Shown: positions 35,301 through 46,977 of the stretch, piece by piece | Layout: each line of letters begins with the position of its first letter | How positions within the stretch are numbered: the stretch's first letter is position 1 | NCBI GenBank assembly: GCA_025765615.1 | Contig: JAIVFJ010000009.1 | Location: forward strand, 124,001 to 188,000 | Direction: 5' to 3' | DNA: 64,000 nucleotides | Source of the DNA: Zopfochytrium polystomum | Taxonomy: Eukaryota > Chytridiomycota > Chytridiomycetes > Chytridiales > Chytridiaceae | Position numbers and translations under genes: made by a program | Notes under the pieces: model-generated | The model's database searches: none | What the model saw: only the letters and a program-made list of their open reading frames with translations | Told to the model about the DNA's origin: nothing

Positions 35301-38300
35301 GGAAGATTTTGGTTGGAAAAACCCTTACTGTCTTGGTAGTCATTGTCAAGAACTTCAAGATTTATGCATGTCCATTCGTCAGGTTTGGAGCGGGTTCGCA
35401 AGAACATATTAAATGTTGCGCCAACTGAGAGAATGTTCCTTGAAATAATGAAGACAAAACGTCAGGATTTCTATAGTTTCAAATACTTCCTACTCTGAGT
35501 CGCTGTTTTTCTGCACTGAAATCGCTGATACGTCTTTGTTGATGCCTTTGACTTGACAGAATACGCGCTGGAGATATGGAACACCTGGCTGAATGATGTC
35601 AAAAATAACTGGTGCATTCAGGGGAAAGTCAGCTGCTTCTTGTGAAGTAATTAATGCGCTGGTGTATTTATGCGGAATGTCAGTAGGCAAAACATAACAG
35701 TTTACCCTTACGGATTTTTATTTGGCCACAACACTGGATTGCGGTCGAACGTGAAGCCACTTGGCAGAGATTCACCACCACGAATTCCTCCAGAGCGGCT
35801 ACCAGGTGGTGTATAATCAAAGTGGTCAGCCAAAATAACGCTGTTTCCTCGACTTTTTGGTGAATGCTTGGAATAGTAAATCAAAGAGCCAGGAAGATTT
35901 GCCTTGTCTAGCTTTTCAGGATCGTATCCTGGAAAAGGGCAGACCAGCAAGAATCCAGGAGGCACTCTCCTCTCAGCCGCTGATGGCGTTGAAGGCCCGC
36001 TGGCACCATCCTTAATAGCCATGCTGCCTGTTCGTCCCCTGAAGCTGCCAGCTGCAACTTGGCTCTCTGGCTTTACATCCTCTTTAGGAGGATGTCGAAT
36101 CATTCCAGTAGGAATAGGTTTCAATTCATCAATCCGGGTGAAACTTCCAGATGACGTGAGAATCATGCTACTGCTCAAGGTTTTTTCAAGCAAAACTGAG
36201 CTCCTTGGTCCACTGTCTCGAGCCTGCAACAGAGTTGATCGACGCTTGACAAACCCAAAACCGGCCTCTTCGACAGGAGATCTTCCTGACTGGACACTTG
36301 TGAGTCGTCGAGCCTCACCGATTGCTGCAATAATAAGCTTTGAGGCTGCAGCATTTGCATTTGACCGTAATGGGGTAATGACGTCTTCACCATCATCTTC
36401 ATTGTAAGCAATACCCATCACACTCTTCCGACTGAGAGAGGAGTGAGAGGTTTGACGTGAGCCTCCGCGGCCTCGATGTCGACGGAGCATTCCACGATGT
36501 GCCACAATGGCTCGGCTCTCATTAGCTTCCACTTTGGGTTCTCTTGTTTTTCGGACTAATTTTGTTGTTGTGGGGTGCTCAAGACCTTTCATTTCGTAAA
36601 CATCAACCAAAGTGCTGGGAGAATATGTGAAACCGAATGGAAGACCGTATATCTTCCCTGTTCTTTCCAAAAAGTCGTACCGATACTTTGGTGCGCCAAG
36701 CTTTTCGGCCCACGCTTTCTCCTACATTAGTGAGAGACGGTGTGAGAAATCATTTTCTATACATGGCTGAAGTAAATCAATTGTACCATAAAGACTGGGG
36801 GTACTGTTGTAACCCCACTGGGAACCCCAGGGATTGGCGGCAGAGGCCGAGACACGGTTACGCAAGATTTGGGATGCACCGGGAGCCCAACAACAATGCC
36901 TTTAGTATTTGACAGTGATGAATCTGCGTCCACGAAAAAACCGGGACAATCAAGTGCTGGCTCAAGTTTTGTGTAGGTTCCCGGCACTTGCAGAAGTTGA
37001 CGCAACAGCATAGATCTCATGGCTGTCTTGGATTCTTCTCGTACTCGACGCTATAAATCACTAAGCCCACTTCAGGAACAGCAGTCCAACCGCAAACCTT
37101 TCGCAGCTCTTTTTTCTCGGTGTGAAACTGGTCCCTCGAGACGTTCGCAAGGCCCATTTCTTGCGCGCATCTCAGCCCGTCTTCAAGCACCTGCAGGCTT
37201 ATTGTAATAGAGTCCTCATTTGTTACCGGGAGCCAGTTGCTGACATTGTCTTGAATTAGGCCCAACACGGCGTTGTTTTCAAATAATTGGCTCGAACCTT
37301 ATGAACTGAACTGCCATCATTTGAATTTCCTGCACACCACTCTTCATCAGCGGGTGAACGAACTCTTTAAACAATGCTCCAATGAAGCGTTCCGTAAATT
37401 CAGAATGCGCTAACTGAGTGCGATTTGTAAGTGTTCCAAGGGAGCATTTTTCTCCGGACCTCGTGGACAAGAACTCCGAGCAGCGTACGAATGACGAGCA
37501 TGGGTCCACCCATCTTCTTTGCGCTGATCTTATCGAGCTTGGTGTCCCCTTGAGAAAACTCCTCGTGGATCATATACACTGCGAGATTCTGAATAAAATC
37601 GGTGTTGTACTGATGCAAGTATCGAGTGAATTTTCCAATTGCATGAATAAGGTGGATTTTTAATGCTCGGTTCTCCTCTCGCAGCTGCTGAGCATTGTCC
37701 TAAAAGGTAATGAATGGAAGATAACCCAGGATTTGGAGTCGCCGCTTTAGCTTAAGGTATACAAATGCGAAGGCTTTTGAGCTACCGGATTCTGCTTCTC
37801 CTCAAACTGAAGCTGGAGCCATTTTTTCGCTAGAGCATTGAAAGCCTTAACAGTGGATTAAGTTGACGGAATCCGGGTTGGTCATTCGCACCCGTAGCAA
37901 CAAGTCATCGTGCTCTCGAATGGCCCCGAGCTGTAATGCAAGCTGACCCAAAAGGTAAACTGCCTTGAGCCTATTCTCTTTTCGCTCATCCGAAATTGTT
38001 AAATTGATTAAGACGTTGAAGATGTTCTGCGGAATGTGGTAAATTTAACTTCGCCACAGAGGCATTGATCACTCCCCGCAATGGGCACTCACTTCACGTG
38101 TCGTAAAATCGAGCAAAGTGTCGTTGATTGTTGGGAGAGCAATTTTAAGATGGCACATTGCCCTGTAACGTGCAAAAGACTCGGCTTGAATCAATCCAAG
38201 GAGCAATAATTTCCACGCCCGATTAAAGTGCACTTGCACCGTGTAGAAGTCGGTCTCCACTGTTCGCTGAATTAGCACCGTTCTCCTCCAAGTCAAGTAT

Positions 38301-39374
38301 ATGCTAATCTACTCACCAAGAGGTTTTGAGTGCAGTCCCTCGGCGATGCGCTTCAACCAGCCTGGCACTTTTGTATTGGGGATGGAGTCCAAGCTCAAGC
38401 CTTCGATTCCGACCTGCGCGCTTCGATAATAACCACGCGAGCGGACAAGACCGCCATACTCTTCGTCAACGACGTCATTTTCTTCGCGCAACGAGTCCTC
38501 TTGTACAGCCGAAAAGGCACCGTCGCCTCCACCATCCATCACTGACATGCCCTTCCGCGACGATACACCGTTCCCTGCCGTTCCCGTAGACACCGAGCCA
38601 GCCGCACCCGGGCCGCTGTGTCCCGACACGGCAGACGGCGCCGTCACACTGCTAGTTGCCGCGCTGGCGGAATCCCGCTTCCCGCCCTTCCCCCACCCCT
38701 GGCTCATGCCGTCCTTTCCCGCCGACGTCGCCGCCGCGCCCACCGTCGACCTGCCGCCAATGTCCAGCGTGTCGACGCTTTTCCTGGCGTTCACCAGCGC
38801 GGCGGCGTATTGGTCGGCCTTAATTTTGGCCCATCCGGAGACGTCAAAGTCGGTGGTCGAGTCCGGGGACGGGTCGCCGATGCCAGCGCCAGCGGTGGCG
38901 GACGGGGAGCAGCGGTGCACCAAGGCCCAAAGGTCCGACACGAGGGTCAAAAAGTCGGAGGAGTCCGGGTCCGTGGAGGTCGCCGGTGGTTGGAAGAAGC
39001 CGTGACGCTGTGAAATAAAGGCGTGACGTTTCAGTAGGCTATATCAGTAACTGAAGTCATTCCACGGCAAAATCAAATCAAGCACAGCGTACCACATGAT
39101 CTCTGACCAATGCCCACGCCTGACTCGCCCTGGTCCTCCTTCCGATCTTTCGGTCGATTAACTGGCGAACCACATCAAAGATTTGGTTCTTTCGAACGGC
39201 GCCAAATCCAAAGAGCGGCGTTCCGCCAGCGATGCGATTTCGGCTGGAGCGATCTTTAATCAAGGCAAGAGCGGAAGTAATATGTGCCGGACGGGCTGTC
39301 ACTTCTGCAGTTGCTGAGTTTTGGTCGGGCGTTTGCTGCGGTCGCGCCTGGCCATTAGGTTGGGCCGGAGGCAT
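23339..39374 (-). CDS. Giant ASH-domain (HYDIN-type) flagellar protein
   Basis: A chain of minus-strand exons about 16 kb long, starting at the ATG at 39374-39372 (MPPAQPNGQARP) and ending ETRGRRRF-stop. The largest open exons are 31680-35234 and 27118-30714, each nearly 1,200 codons. From about 34450 to 23800 the protein is a long array of ASH/MSP-like immunoglobulin folds, recognised by recurrent patterns such as LEPNILDFQGV, FGxV, FxxxNxG, PGESRPIHIFFEP and IxFSPxxxG. Such arrays characterise HYDIN, CFAP65, CFAP47 and DLEC1, which build the central-pair and other axonemal structures. The N-terminal exons (39374-36757) are alpha-helical and may form ARM/HEAT-like repeats (LKAVYLLGQLALQLGAI). 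Between lies a region with a repeated GFT-x-DG-x-x-YY type motif (36670-34790). No adenylate-kinase-like insert of mammalian HYDIN is seen. One-base slips occur near 30490 (an A5 run) and 27155. Which HYDIN/CFAP orthologue it is remains open. Confidence 0.82.
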
Positions 39375-39689
39375 GGCGCGGATTTGTTGTTTGAAACTCC
39401 GACTCGAGGCACCAAAAAATCAGGTGTTATTATTTCCTTCCTCGCTTTCTCGTTAGCGACATCCTCGCTGACAGCCCGCCATTAATGTAATTGATCGGAC
39501 ACCTCCACACATCCCTGACCCTTAGATGTATTTGGTGGTTTGTGAAAAACAGAGGTACTAAAGGAACAGTCCAAATTCACCCCGAGCCGCGGCTCCGCTA
39601 TCAGTCACGAATGGCCGGTGGGGTTATCGAAAAGGGTGAATTGGATGGCGTTGTGATTTTGGGGCAGAGAAGGGTTGAATTAGTCAGCT

Positions 39690-40650
39690 CGAAGAACCAG
39701 AGCTGAGCAACGTGCCAACCGAACGAAGCAAACGCCTTGTCCAAGGTAATTTGCATCCAAGCAGGACATGCCATAGCGTAAGAGAAAGCAGATAAGCCTA
39801 TTTTTGGTGGACTCTGTCACCCGGTCTGGGGGAGAAATTATAATCAGTTGGGTGAGATATGGCTCACTGAGAAGTCCGAGTGAAAATGTTACCCGTATCA
39901 ACAATATTCGCCAAGAGCCACTGAATGAGCCGGCCCGCTGTGTAGACGTCGAATTGACGTCCGTATGTTGGATCACCCAGCGCCACGGAAGGTCCGCGAA
40001 TTAGGGCTCAGTTCCGAACCATTGGCTTCACATCAAGGTGGGCATAGCCGGCCTAGTGCATTTTCGAGAATCCTTCCAAAACTTGACTCACTATGCGGCA
40101 CGCCAATCTGGCAGTGATATTTTTCTCTGCAAAGATTGAAGGATTTTAAAAACGAGAACGTGGGTTTGAAGGTCAGCTTAAGGCTCAGTATTGAACGACA
40201 AAATCACATACTCTCAGCGTAAGAATAGAAATCTCCTCCTTCGATCAAGGGAGTGGCTAACAGGACATGGTCTGGAATGGAAAACGGGCGCCAAAACGCG
40301 AGGGGAGTTTGACTTCTGACCAATGTTCATCTCGTTCGTGCCAGATTGAGGGCGGGCAGCTCTGGCATAATTTTCACCGCGACTTTATGGTTGTTTTCCA
40401 ACATGGCGATGAAGGCCTGGCCCTGGCCGCCTCATCCAGCGAACCAACATACGAGCACCCTAATTCTTCGATCGTCGCCCACGAGCTCGAGGCCCTCTTG
40501 CATGTGCGTTGAGCGTGTGGGGAATCTCGCTTGTTGGAAGGTTGGTTGCTTCTTCGACAATGCTTTAACTTTGTGTTCGTGCTGAAAAGCTTGGCGACCA
40601 TAGGCTCTAACTCGGCGAGGCTGCTAACCGAGCCAGCGACAAAGTTGCAT
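39690..40650 (-). pseudogene. Decayed protein kinase gene
   Basis: Minus-strand pieces in changing frames spell a protein kinase in order. They are a leader SLAELEPMVAKLFSTNTKLK, the beta-3 lysine motif ENNHKVAVKIM (about 40405-40370), a hinge-like PDHVLLATPLIEGGDFYSYA (about 40245-40190), and helix E LACRIVSQVLEGFSKMH. A stop codon follows, then the catalytic loop GYAHLDVKP (about 40055-40024), with an alpha-F-like YLLSLTLWHVLLGCKLPW near 39780-39730. A plausible intron with a GTATGT donor and TTTGCAG acceptor separates the hinge and helix E. No intact DFG or glycine loop could be found, and stops interrupt the frame. The gene is likely dead, though indel errors may exaggerate the damage. 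Confidence 0.45.
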
Positions 40651-41025
40651 CATTGTTTGTTTGTGATGGAGTAGGACCAACGTGACGGCGTAATGGTGTC
40701 TTTTGGGGGTGGTATGGGGGGTTACTTTTGTCAGGAGGGAGCTGGGCGGTGCAAAGTGAACGACGCAAATACCTGTGCCAAACTAATGCGATTCCAGACT
40801 TCCCCTGTCATGGCTTTTGTAGGACACCATAGCCTCTTCTTAGTAGGTTTTGTGGCTGGATCTGCACGGTGAGAAAAGGACGAAATCGGGATGGTGAGTT
40901 GTGGACGACCAAAAGAAAGAAAAAGAAAACAAAGAATGGCGTTTGCAAAGCAAGATCAGACAGCTCATGAGATGAACTTTCAAGACCATTTGCAACTTCA
41001 TAGACCTCCTCCTTTGGTGAAGCGC
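40651..41025. other. Spacer between the two kinase-like segments
   Basis: No gene or repeat recognised on either strand. Confidence 0.4.
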
Positions 41026-41290
41026 TTGTGCATTCGACAATCCTTCACAAACTTGACTCGTTAAACGCACGCCAATCCGGCAGTTGGAAGATTGAGGGCG
41101 GGCGGCTTTTGGATAGTCTTCAACGCGACTTTTTGGTTGTTTTCGGACACCGCGATAAAGGCCTTCTGATCCTCGTGCGCCACGGAGTGGTTAAAGGTGG
41201 CGATGGCCACCATCCCGTCGGTGACGCAACAGCGTGGGCATGTCCGAAAACGGAACGGGAGCGTGATGCACGGTGAAGAAGACTTTTGGG
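41026..41290 (-). pseudogene. Second, partial kinase-like copy
   Basis: On the minus strand DQKAFIAVSENNQKVALKTI and PPALNLPTAGLACV match the beta-3 part of the upstream kinase-like segment (AFIAMLENNHKVAVKIM, PALNLA). They run straight into sequence matching its helix-E exon. The roughly 230 bases that separate these parts in the other copy are missing here, so this is a shortened paralogous fragment. Confidence 0.4.
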
Positions 41291-41661
41291 TCACGGGTCA
41301 AAAAAACTTGCGAGTCGGATGGACTGACGATGGCCCAGCCATGGCGAGTGAGTGAGGGTTAAAATGCATCTCCTAATAAAGCTGGAAAATTGACAAGGAC
41401 ATTTGGAAGGGCAAACTGAGCCCTTCACTCGCACAGTGAACACCCGTTTTGCAGAGTGATCTCGAACCAATCCCCGCCCTCTCATATCCCGATTCGACTC
41501 CGTCCACCCCGATCGATCCATCGGCAGCTGCGCGCTTTTGGCCGAAATACCACTATTGCGGCGGCTACACGATCCCCAAAGTCAAGCAATGGTGGCAATC
41601 TTTCTCATTCTCTGTTGTTCAACTACGCTGACAAGTCTGCCGCTAATTGCGGCTTTCGAAG
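41291..41661. other. Upstream region of DNMT2
   Basis: No gene recognised. It presumably contains the DNMT2 promoter; no TATA box was found. Confidence 0.4.
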
Positions 41662-43048
41662 ATGGAGGGAGACATTGTCGCCATCGAGTTTTTTTCGGGA
41701 ATCGGCGGTCTCCATTACGGCCTTGAGCTGGCCGTGTGCGGTGAACCCATCCCTGGAGAATCAAACCATCCCGACAGCAGCTCCATTGGGCCACAAAGAG
41801 GTCTAAAGTGTTTCACTAGGCCCAATTTCTGAATTGACGCTTTCATTCCAGGCGCCAGTGTGGTCGCTGCGTTTGATATCAACACAATCGCCAACCTCGT
41901 TTACCACGCAAATTTCGGCCTCCTTCCTTCCGTGGTAAGTTTCCATTTTCTTTTTCTTTTTTCCTTCTTTTTTTCCTTTTGTTGTCCTACACCTGCGTGG
42001 ACTGACGTATTTGGCAGCGGGCAATCGACGTCCTCACAGCCGCAGACCTGGCAGCTTTTCCTGGTGTTAATACGTGGCTTCTCTCTCCGCCTTGCCAGCC
42101 GTTCACCGCGGGAGGAAAGAGCTTGGACGACAAGGACGAGCGCTCTCGCGGCCTCCTTCGCCTGATTGAACTTTTAGGCGAAGTGCCGAATCCGCCAGAC
42201 CGCATTTTTCTCGAAAATGTGCCGAATTTTGAGCGGAGCCGGTGTCGCGACATTTTGGTGCAGACACTGGTGAGACTGGGCTACCGGTTTGAGGAGTACC
42301 TCGTGTCGCCGATGCAATGTGGAATTCCAAACGACCGACGAAGATACTACATTGCGGTAAGATTCCGATTCGGCTTGGGGCCTTTTGTGCTTTGGCTCAT
42401 TGCGGAGTGATTTGTGCTCTTTCTTAGGCCAAACGAGAGACGCAATCAATCACACCGACAGCGTCGATAACGGGCGACCCCCCACCGCCTGTTTTGATAA
42501 CCACAATCTCTAGGGAGGAGCCGTCACCCGTGGCACCCCTTTCACGCTTTCTGGAGCAGCCGGACGATATCACCCCGTTCCTCATGCCAGAAGACTACAT
42601 CCTCAAGCGCAAAGACTTCCGCTTCGACTTTGTGACTCCAGACTCCCGCCGCACCTCGACCATCACGAAGAGTTACGGGTCACACATGGTTACGAGAGCC
42701 GGTTCGTTTTTGCGCACCGCCAACCTTGAGGTAAGGAGAGAAGCGAAAAAATCACCCAACACACACCCCCTTCCACGTGCCACCAAAACGGCTTGTATCT
42801 GAAACACTTTTTCCATTCAGGCGGAGCCGAACTTTGACGACACGGCGTCGCTCCTGCAGTTCAAAGTCCGCTTTCTGACGCCCGTGGAAATCGCGCGTTT
42901 GCACGCGTTTCCGGTTGACGAGGCGATCCGCGGAGGGCACGGGTTTTCGTTCCCGGAAGACGTGAGCCTGAAGCAGCGGTGGCGGCTGCTGGGGAATTCG
43001 TTGAATTGCCGTGTCGTCGGGTTGCTGATGCGGCGGTTCTTTTTTTGA
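41662..43048 (+). CDS. DNMT2: DNMT2-type tRNA (cytosine-5) methyltransferase
   Basis: Five exons, 41662-41740, 41852-41934, 42018-42356, 42428-42730 and 42821-43048, join in phase to 343 residues, the usual size for the family. Motif I is EFFSGIGGLHYGLELA; the SAM-binding FDINTIANLVY follows. Motif IV is LLSPPCQPFT with the catalytic Cys, motif VI FLENVPNF, motif VIII GIPNDRRRYYIA. The C-terminal motifs IX-X are LTPVEIARLHAFP and LKQRWRLLGNSLNCRVVGLL. The LHYG after motif I and the GIPN-RRRY motif indicate DNMT2/TRDMT1, which methylates C38 of tRNA-Asp using SAM, rather than a DNA-methylating DNMT1/3. The family's CFTKSYG signature reads TITKSYG here. The ATG at 41662 gives the normal short N-terminus. 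All splice sites are GT-AG, and the gene converges on the desaturase gene. Confidence 0.95.
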
Positions 43049-43696
43049 TTGGACTGCGGGGGAGGGGGGGGTGTGCGAAAGAAGGTGGCACAGTGGGTTG
43101 TCGCTGAATCTTTAATTTAATTTCCCAATCCGGCCAGACCGTGTCCTGGTTTTTATACCACCCAGCCTGCCACGAAACACCACCAAACGACCGTTACGAA
43201 TTGTCTAACATTCTAGTTCCCCACAGCTCTCATACGCAAATATATTTCATTTGAATCACACCTTCATCCCAAATCTTCTCCTTTTCTTTTACTCCATCAA
43301 GATACATCGAGATCCACTGATCTCGCAGTGGGAAATTAACCCTTTCAGTTTCCAACGTTTAATAGCTCTTGTTACATTCTGAACCCAATTCAATAGATGC
43401 CGCTAACAGAGCCATCCGTGAGAAACGTGCCCAGAGCGAAGTGAAGCATGGCACCTGGAAAAAGTTGAAATTTGCAAGAAAGCGTTTGGAAAACGCGACA
43501 AAAAAAAAGTCAAAGGTAACGAAAAAGAAAGTGAGGAGAAAGGGGAGGCAAGGAATAGGACGAGAATCGAGAAACAAAATACGATAAGTGATAAAGGAGT
43601 GGGCAGGCGAAACACGCATTAAAATCAACTGTGCAGACCCCGAGTGTCTTCGAAAAAACAAAATCAAATCGAGGGTTGGGGAATCTAAATCGCCAC
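43049..43696. other. Convergent trailer between DNMT2 and desaturase
   Basis: It holds the 3' untranslated regions of both genes and an A-rich stretch (about 43495-43580). No further gene is supported. Confidence 0.5.
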
Positions 43697-45493
43697 TCAT
43701 GCGTCCTTCCGTTTCACTCGGCTGTAGAGCCCAACCGAAGGAGTGAAGAGGAACTTGTAAAACACGCCGGACCACGACGGGCAAACTGGCATGTCGTAAA
43801 ACTCGGGGGCGATCTTGCGCAGCTTTGTCAAAAGCGTCCACGGGATGTTTGGGAAATCGTGGTGCTCGTTGTGGTATCCGACGTTGAAAGCGAAGCTGTT
43901 TTGTTTGAGAAAGATTTACGAAAAGGATAAGTAAAGGAGAGAGGTCACGTCTCGCTCATGAATTCGACACGAACATGTTGAGCCACCCGTAGTACGAGTA
44001 AGTCTCTTGGCCCTCGTTGAACACATAGTGCTCTGCAATGTAGTGCCCTGCCATTGGATGAATCGAGCCCCCAAGAAGCAGCGAGACGACTAGATACAAC
44101 AACGAGTTGACACCCCAAAAGCGAACGAGCAGGGACATGGACACTAGCTGTGTGAGTACGTTGAGGGTGTACCACGAGAAAAACAGCTCGGATAGGGAGC
44201 GACCCGACCGTAAGGGTGACGCTCGAGGGACTGCAGTGAGGCCAGGCCGAATTGCTAAGGTGGACGGCAAAGGAAACAAGAGTTAAGCGCTTGAGTGATC
44301 GACTGAAGCAAGCGTACCGTAAAAGAAAATTTGGAAAGTCGCAAAGAACAGCTTTCCAAGGAACGAGTCCAAGAGTGCTGCCTCGAACCGCGTCGGTAGG
44401 TCTGCATCGACTCCGTCAATCCCTTGGAAGCGGTGGTGGTCGGCGTGGTACCGCTGTGGTAAGAACGGACGGCGAGGAGCAGGGTTGAGTGCCGAGCTGT
44501 GTCTGTGGCCTCGCATATCTCTTGGAAGACCCCAGCCGCACGCCACACTGACATGGCCACCACTCAACCCGATCGCGCAACAGGCGAGCCACCGGGAGCT
44601 CACTCACAATGACACACGTCGTGTGGTATCACCGAGCACCAAAACGCACAACCTTCCCCCCCGACCATAAAACGCGATCTTACCTTGAACTCGGAGCAGT
44701 ACGGCACGACCACCGGAATGTTTGCAAAACAGGCCGCCGCCTTTCCAAGGGCGCGGCTCTTGAACGCCAGAAAGTGCGTCATTTCGTGAATGGACAGGAA
44801 CAGGGAGCTCGACACGGTCCCGCCGACCACGTAGGCGGCCAGCCAAAACTGCCACGTGGCGAGGGCGCCATCGAAGCGGAAAGCATACGCGGAAAAGAGC
44901 TGCACCGCGACGAGGAGGACCACGACGTACTTTGTGAGGGGCTCCACCCGCATGAGCGCGCGGATCTCGCGCGGGTACTTTTGGAGCATCAGCTGGCGCC
45001 GGAGGGCATGGGGCTCTGGCGTTGCCGCCCAGTAAAAGTCGCTGCGGGGAAGTAGCTGCTGCCGCTGCTGCCGCAGCTGGCCTTGGAGTCTATCCCACTG
45101 ATCGGCGGCCCCTGTCTTGGCGAGTTTTGGGACAAGAAGCTTGGCGGTGTGGGCGTCAACCCCCTGGCCCAGGATGGCGGGGTCGGTGTCGTGGTTTCTG
45201 TATGCGGCGCTGTCTCTGCTGTTGGGCTGGCGATCGCGGCGCGAGGTAGAGAGTGAAGGTGGTGCTTTGGACGAGATTGGGGAGGCTGCCGAGGAGAACG
45301 AAACAAAAGCTCTCGCAGTAGGCTGAGTACCAGTGGATAGCGAGCCAGCGGCTGCTGTTCTCAAGGAATTCGAGGCGGTCGTGGTGACGGTGGAGGTCGT
45401 GGTGGTGGTGGTGGTGGTAGTGGTACTGGCAGTTGCGGCTGCGGCGGCGCTGGTAGCAGTGGTGGTGGTGGCCGTTGATGAGACGGTCCGCAT
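43697..45493 (-). CDS. DES1: Sphingolipid delta-4 desaturase (DEGS type) with long N-terminal extension
   Basis: Four exons (45493-44684, 44453-44318, 44254-43969, 43895-43697) join in phase to 476 residues. The C-terminal 310 residues match DEGS enzymes, ER-membrane di-iron oxygenases that convert dihydroceramide to ceramide. A Lipid_DES segment (DFYWAATPEPHALRRQLMLQ KYP) comes first, then histidine box 1 HEMTH, box 2 HADHH within RYHADHHRFQGIDGVDADLP, and box 3 HNEHH in VGYHNEHHDFPNIPW. The long hydrophobic segments are present. The first 160 or so residues are unusual: Ser/Thr/Ala-rich with a poly-Thr run encoded by a CAC/ACC repeat, then NSLRTAAAG and more Ser/Arg-rich sequence. They could be a targeting peptide or a disordered tail, whereas typical DEGS proteins begin just before DFxW. 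The exon 3 donor must be the second of two adjacent GTs (43968). The start is the first ATG in the open frame (45493). Confidence 0.93.
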
Positions 45494-46180
45494 GGCGATT
45501 GTACAAGAGAGCAAGAACGACGACGTGCAGAAGAGGACAAAATTCGGCCGTCGACAAAAGATGTGAGAAAAACAACTCTATCTTTCTTGTCCCTTTTTTG
45601 AATTTTTTTTGTTTTGTTGTTTTACTATTACGTACTGCGTCTGTGTGTGTGTGTGTGTTCTTTCAAAAAGAAAATTTCTGACTTGCGGCTATCCCTGTCT
45701 GACGGTGATTGTCGGAATTTTCCCCTCCAAATCAATCAAACGATGGAAAAACTTTTTGGCACTTGTCAGCCCGGTCGGTCAGTCTCGGTCAGTCTCGGTC
45801 AGTCTCGGTCAGTCGGTTGTTGCGTTGCGTAAGCGGGCAAAAACAAGAAAAAGTTGAAACAGAAGGGACGCAAAAAATGCGCAACGAAAACCGTCCTGTC
45901 CGTCAAGGGCGATGAGATCAGCAAGGAGAGAGACAAAGGCAGAGAGGAGAGACTGCGCCGATCACATTGAAGAGCTCTGGGATGCACGCTTGAGCCTGGC
46001 TGGTGGCATGGGGCGGGCGGCTTTCCGAAGGCGGCTGAGCTGGTGATGGCGGCTGGGTTGGTTCTTCGCAAATGCGTCTCACATGCGATCCATGGAGTGC
46101 GACGGGACGGGAAGACTTCTTCAAGTGGATTTCGATGTTGCTGTCGGGATTTACCAGTACAGCACTTCATAAAACATAAC
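45494..46180. other. Upstream region of the desaturase gene
   Basis: It contains T-rich sequence, a short (TG) run (about 45643-45659) and a four-copy 10-bp repeat. Open frames on both strands here lack recognisable domains. Confidence 0.5.
45775..45816. repeat. Tandem 10-bp repeat upstream of the desaturase gene
   Basis: About four copies of CGGTCAGTCT, the first and last imperfect, some 290 bases upstream of the desaturase ATG. Confidence 0.85.
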
Positions 46181-46676
46181 TTAACGGTGGAGAGGGAAGC
46201 TCCGAATCCCTTTGGTGGCTATTCTGTCTTTGACCCCATCGCAAGCAAGTCGCTCCACTCTTGTCTGCTGATACATTGAAACACCTCCCATGTCAGGGAG
46301 CGCCGTGCTCTTTACAAACTGCAAGGCGACTTGCACAAATGATACAGCAAATGGTCCAGCTGAAATGACTGCATAAGCATTGATGGTGGTTGATGGAAGG
46401 AGATTGGGAGGTGAACCACGCATACTTAAAAGAAAAGGGTCGTTATTGATACCATGCATCACCAACTCCATTTTCGCCCTCCCAGGGATGTGAACGAGCC
46501 GTCTGCAGCTTGCTAACCTTCTTGGATCTAACTCGACCGTATTGCTGCAGCTCCCTTGCCCAATTGGTCCTTGGAAGTTGTTTCGTAAAGCCATTGCTTA
46601 TCGATCCTCCTCCACATTGCCCTTTCCTGAGCTGTAATGGACTGCCTTCAGGAAAAGCCAAAGCAGGTTCTATCAA
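46181..46676 (-). other. Unrecognised open frames on the minus strand
   Basis: Two overlapping frames (46181-46594 and 46443-46676) could be exons of a small gene or transposon debris. They contain runs such as RRLASCRRLVHIPGRAKMEL and RTNWARELQQYGRVRSKK. No domain is recognised, and no clear start, splice pair or promoter was found. Confidence 0.2.
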
Positions 46677-46977
46677 AGATTTGGTTCTTTTTTCTTCTCC
46701 ACCATAGTTGCTGTTCGGAGCTACATAGAAAAATTCATCAATATCAGTTAGTGAAACAAATCATCAAAGTCCCATGGACTCCAACTTCATATTGTCTGGG
46801 TTAAGGGTATATGTCTAACATTAGCTGTGCCAGAAAAGATTTTCCATTACAACATAATGACCTACAGCTCGTTGTTATGGTTTGTTCTCTTGTTTTTACT
46901 CCATCCAAAGACAACACTAGTCGTTTTAATGCATGTTTTCTTTCTTCTTTGATGGGAATATGTCAGATATTACTTTC

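Noticed and set aside
45333..45566. Val-rich plus-strand frame near the desaturase start
   Set aside because: Antisense of the poly-Thr codon repeat of the desaturase N-terminus.
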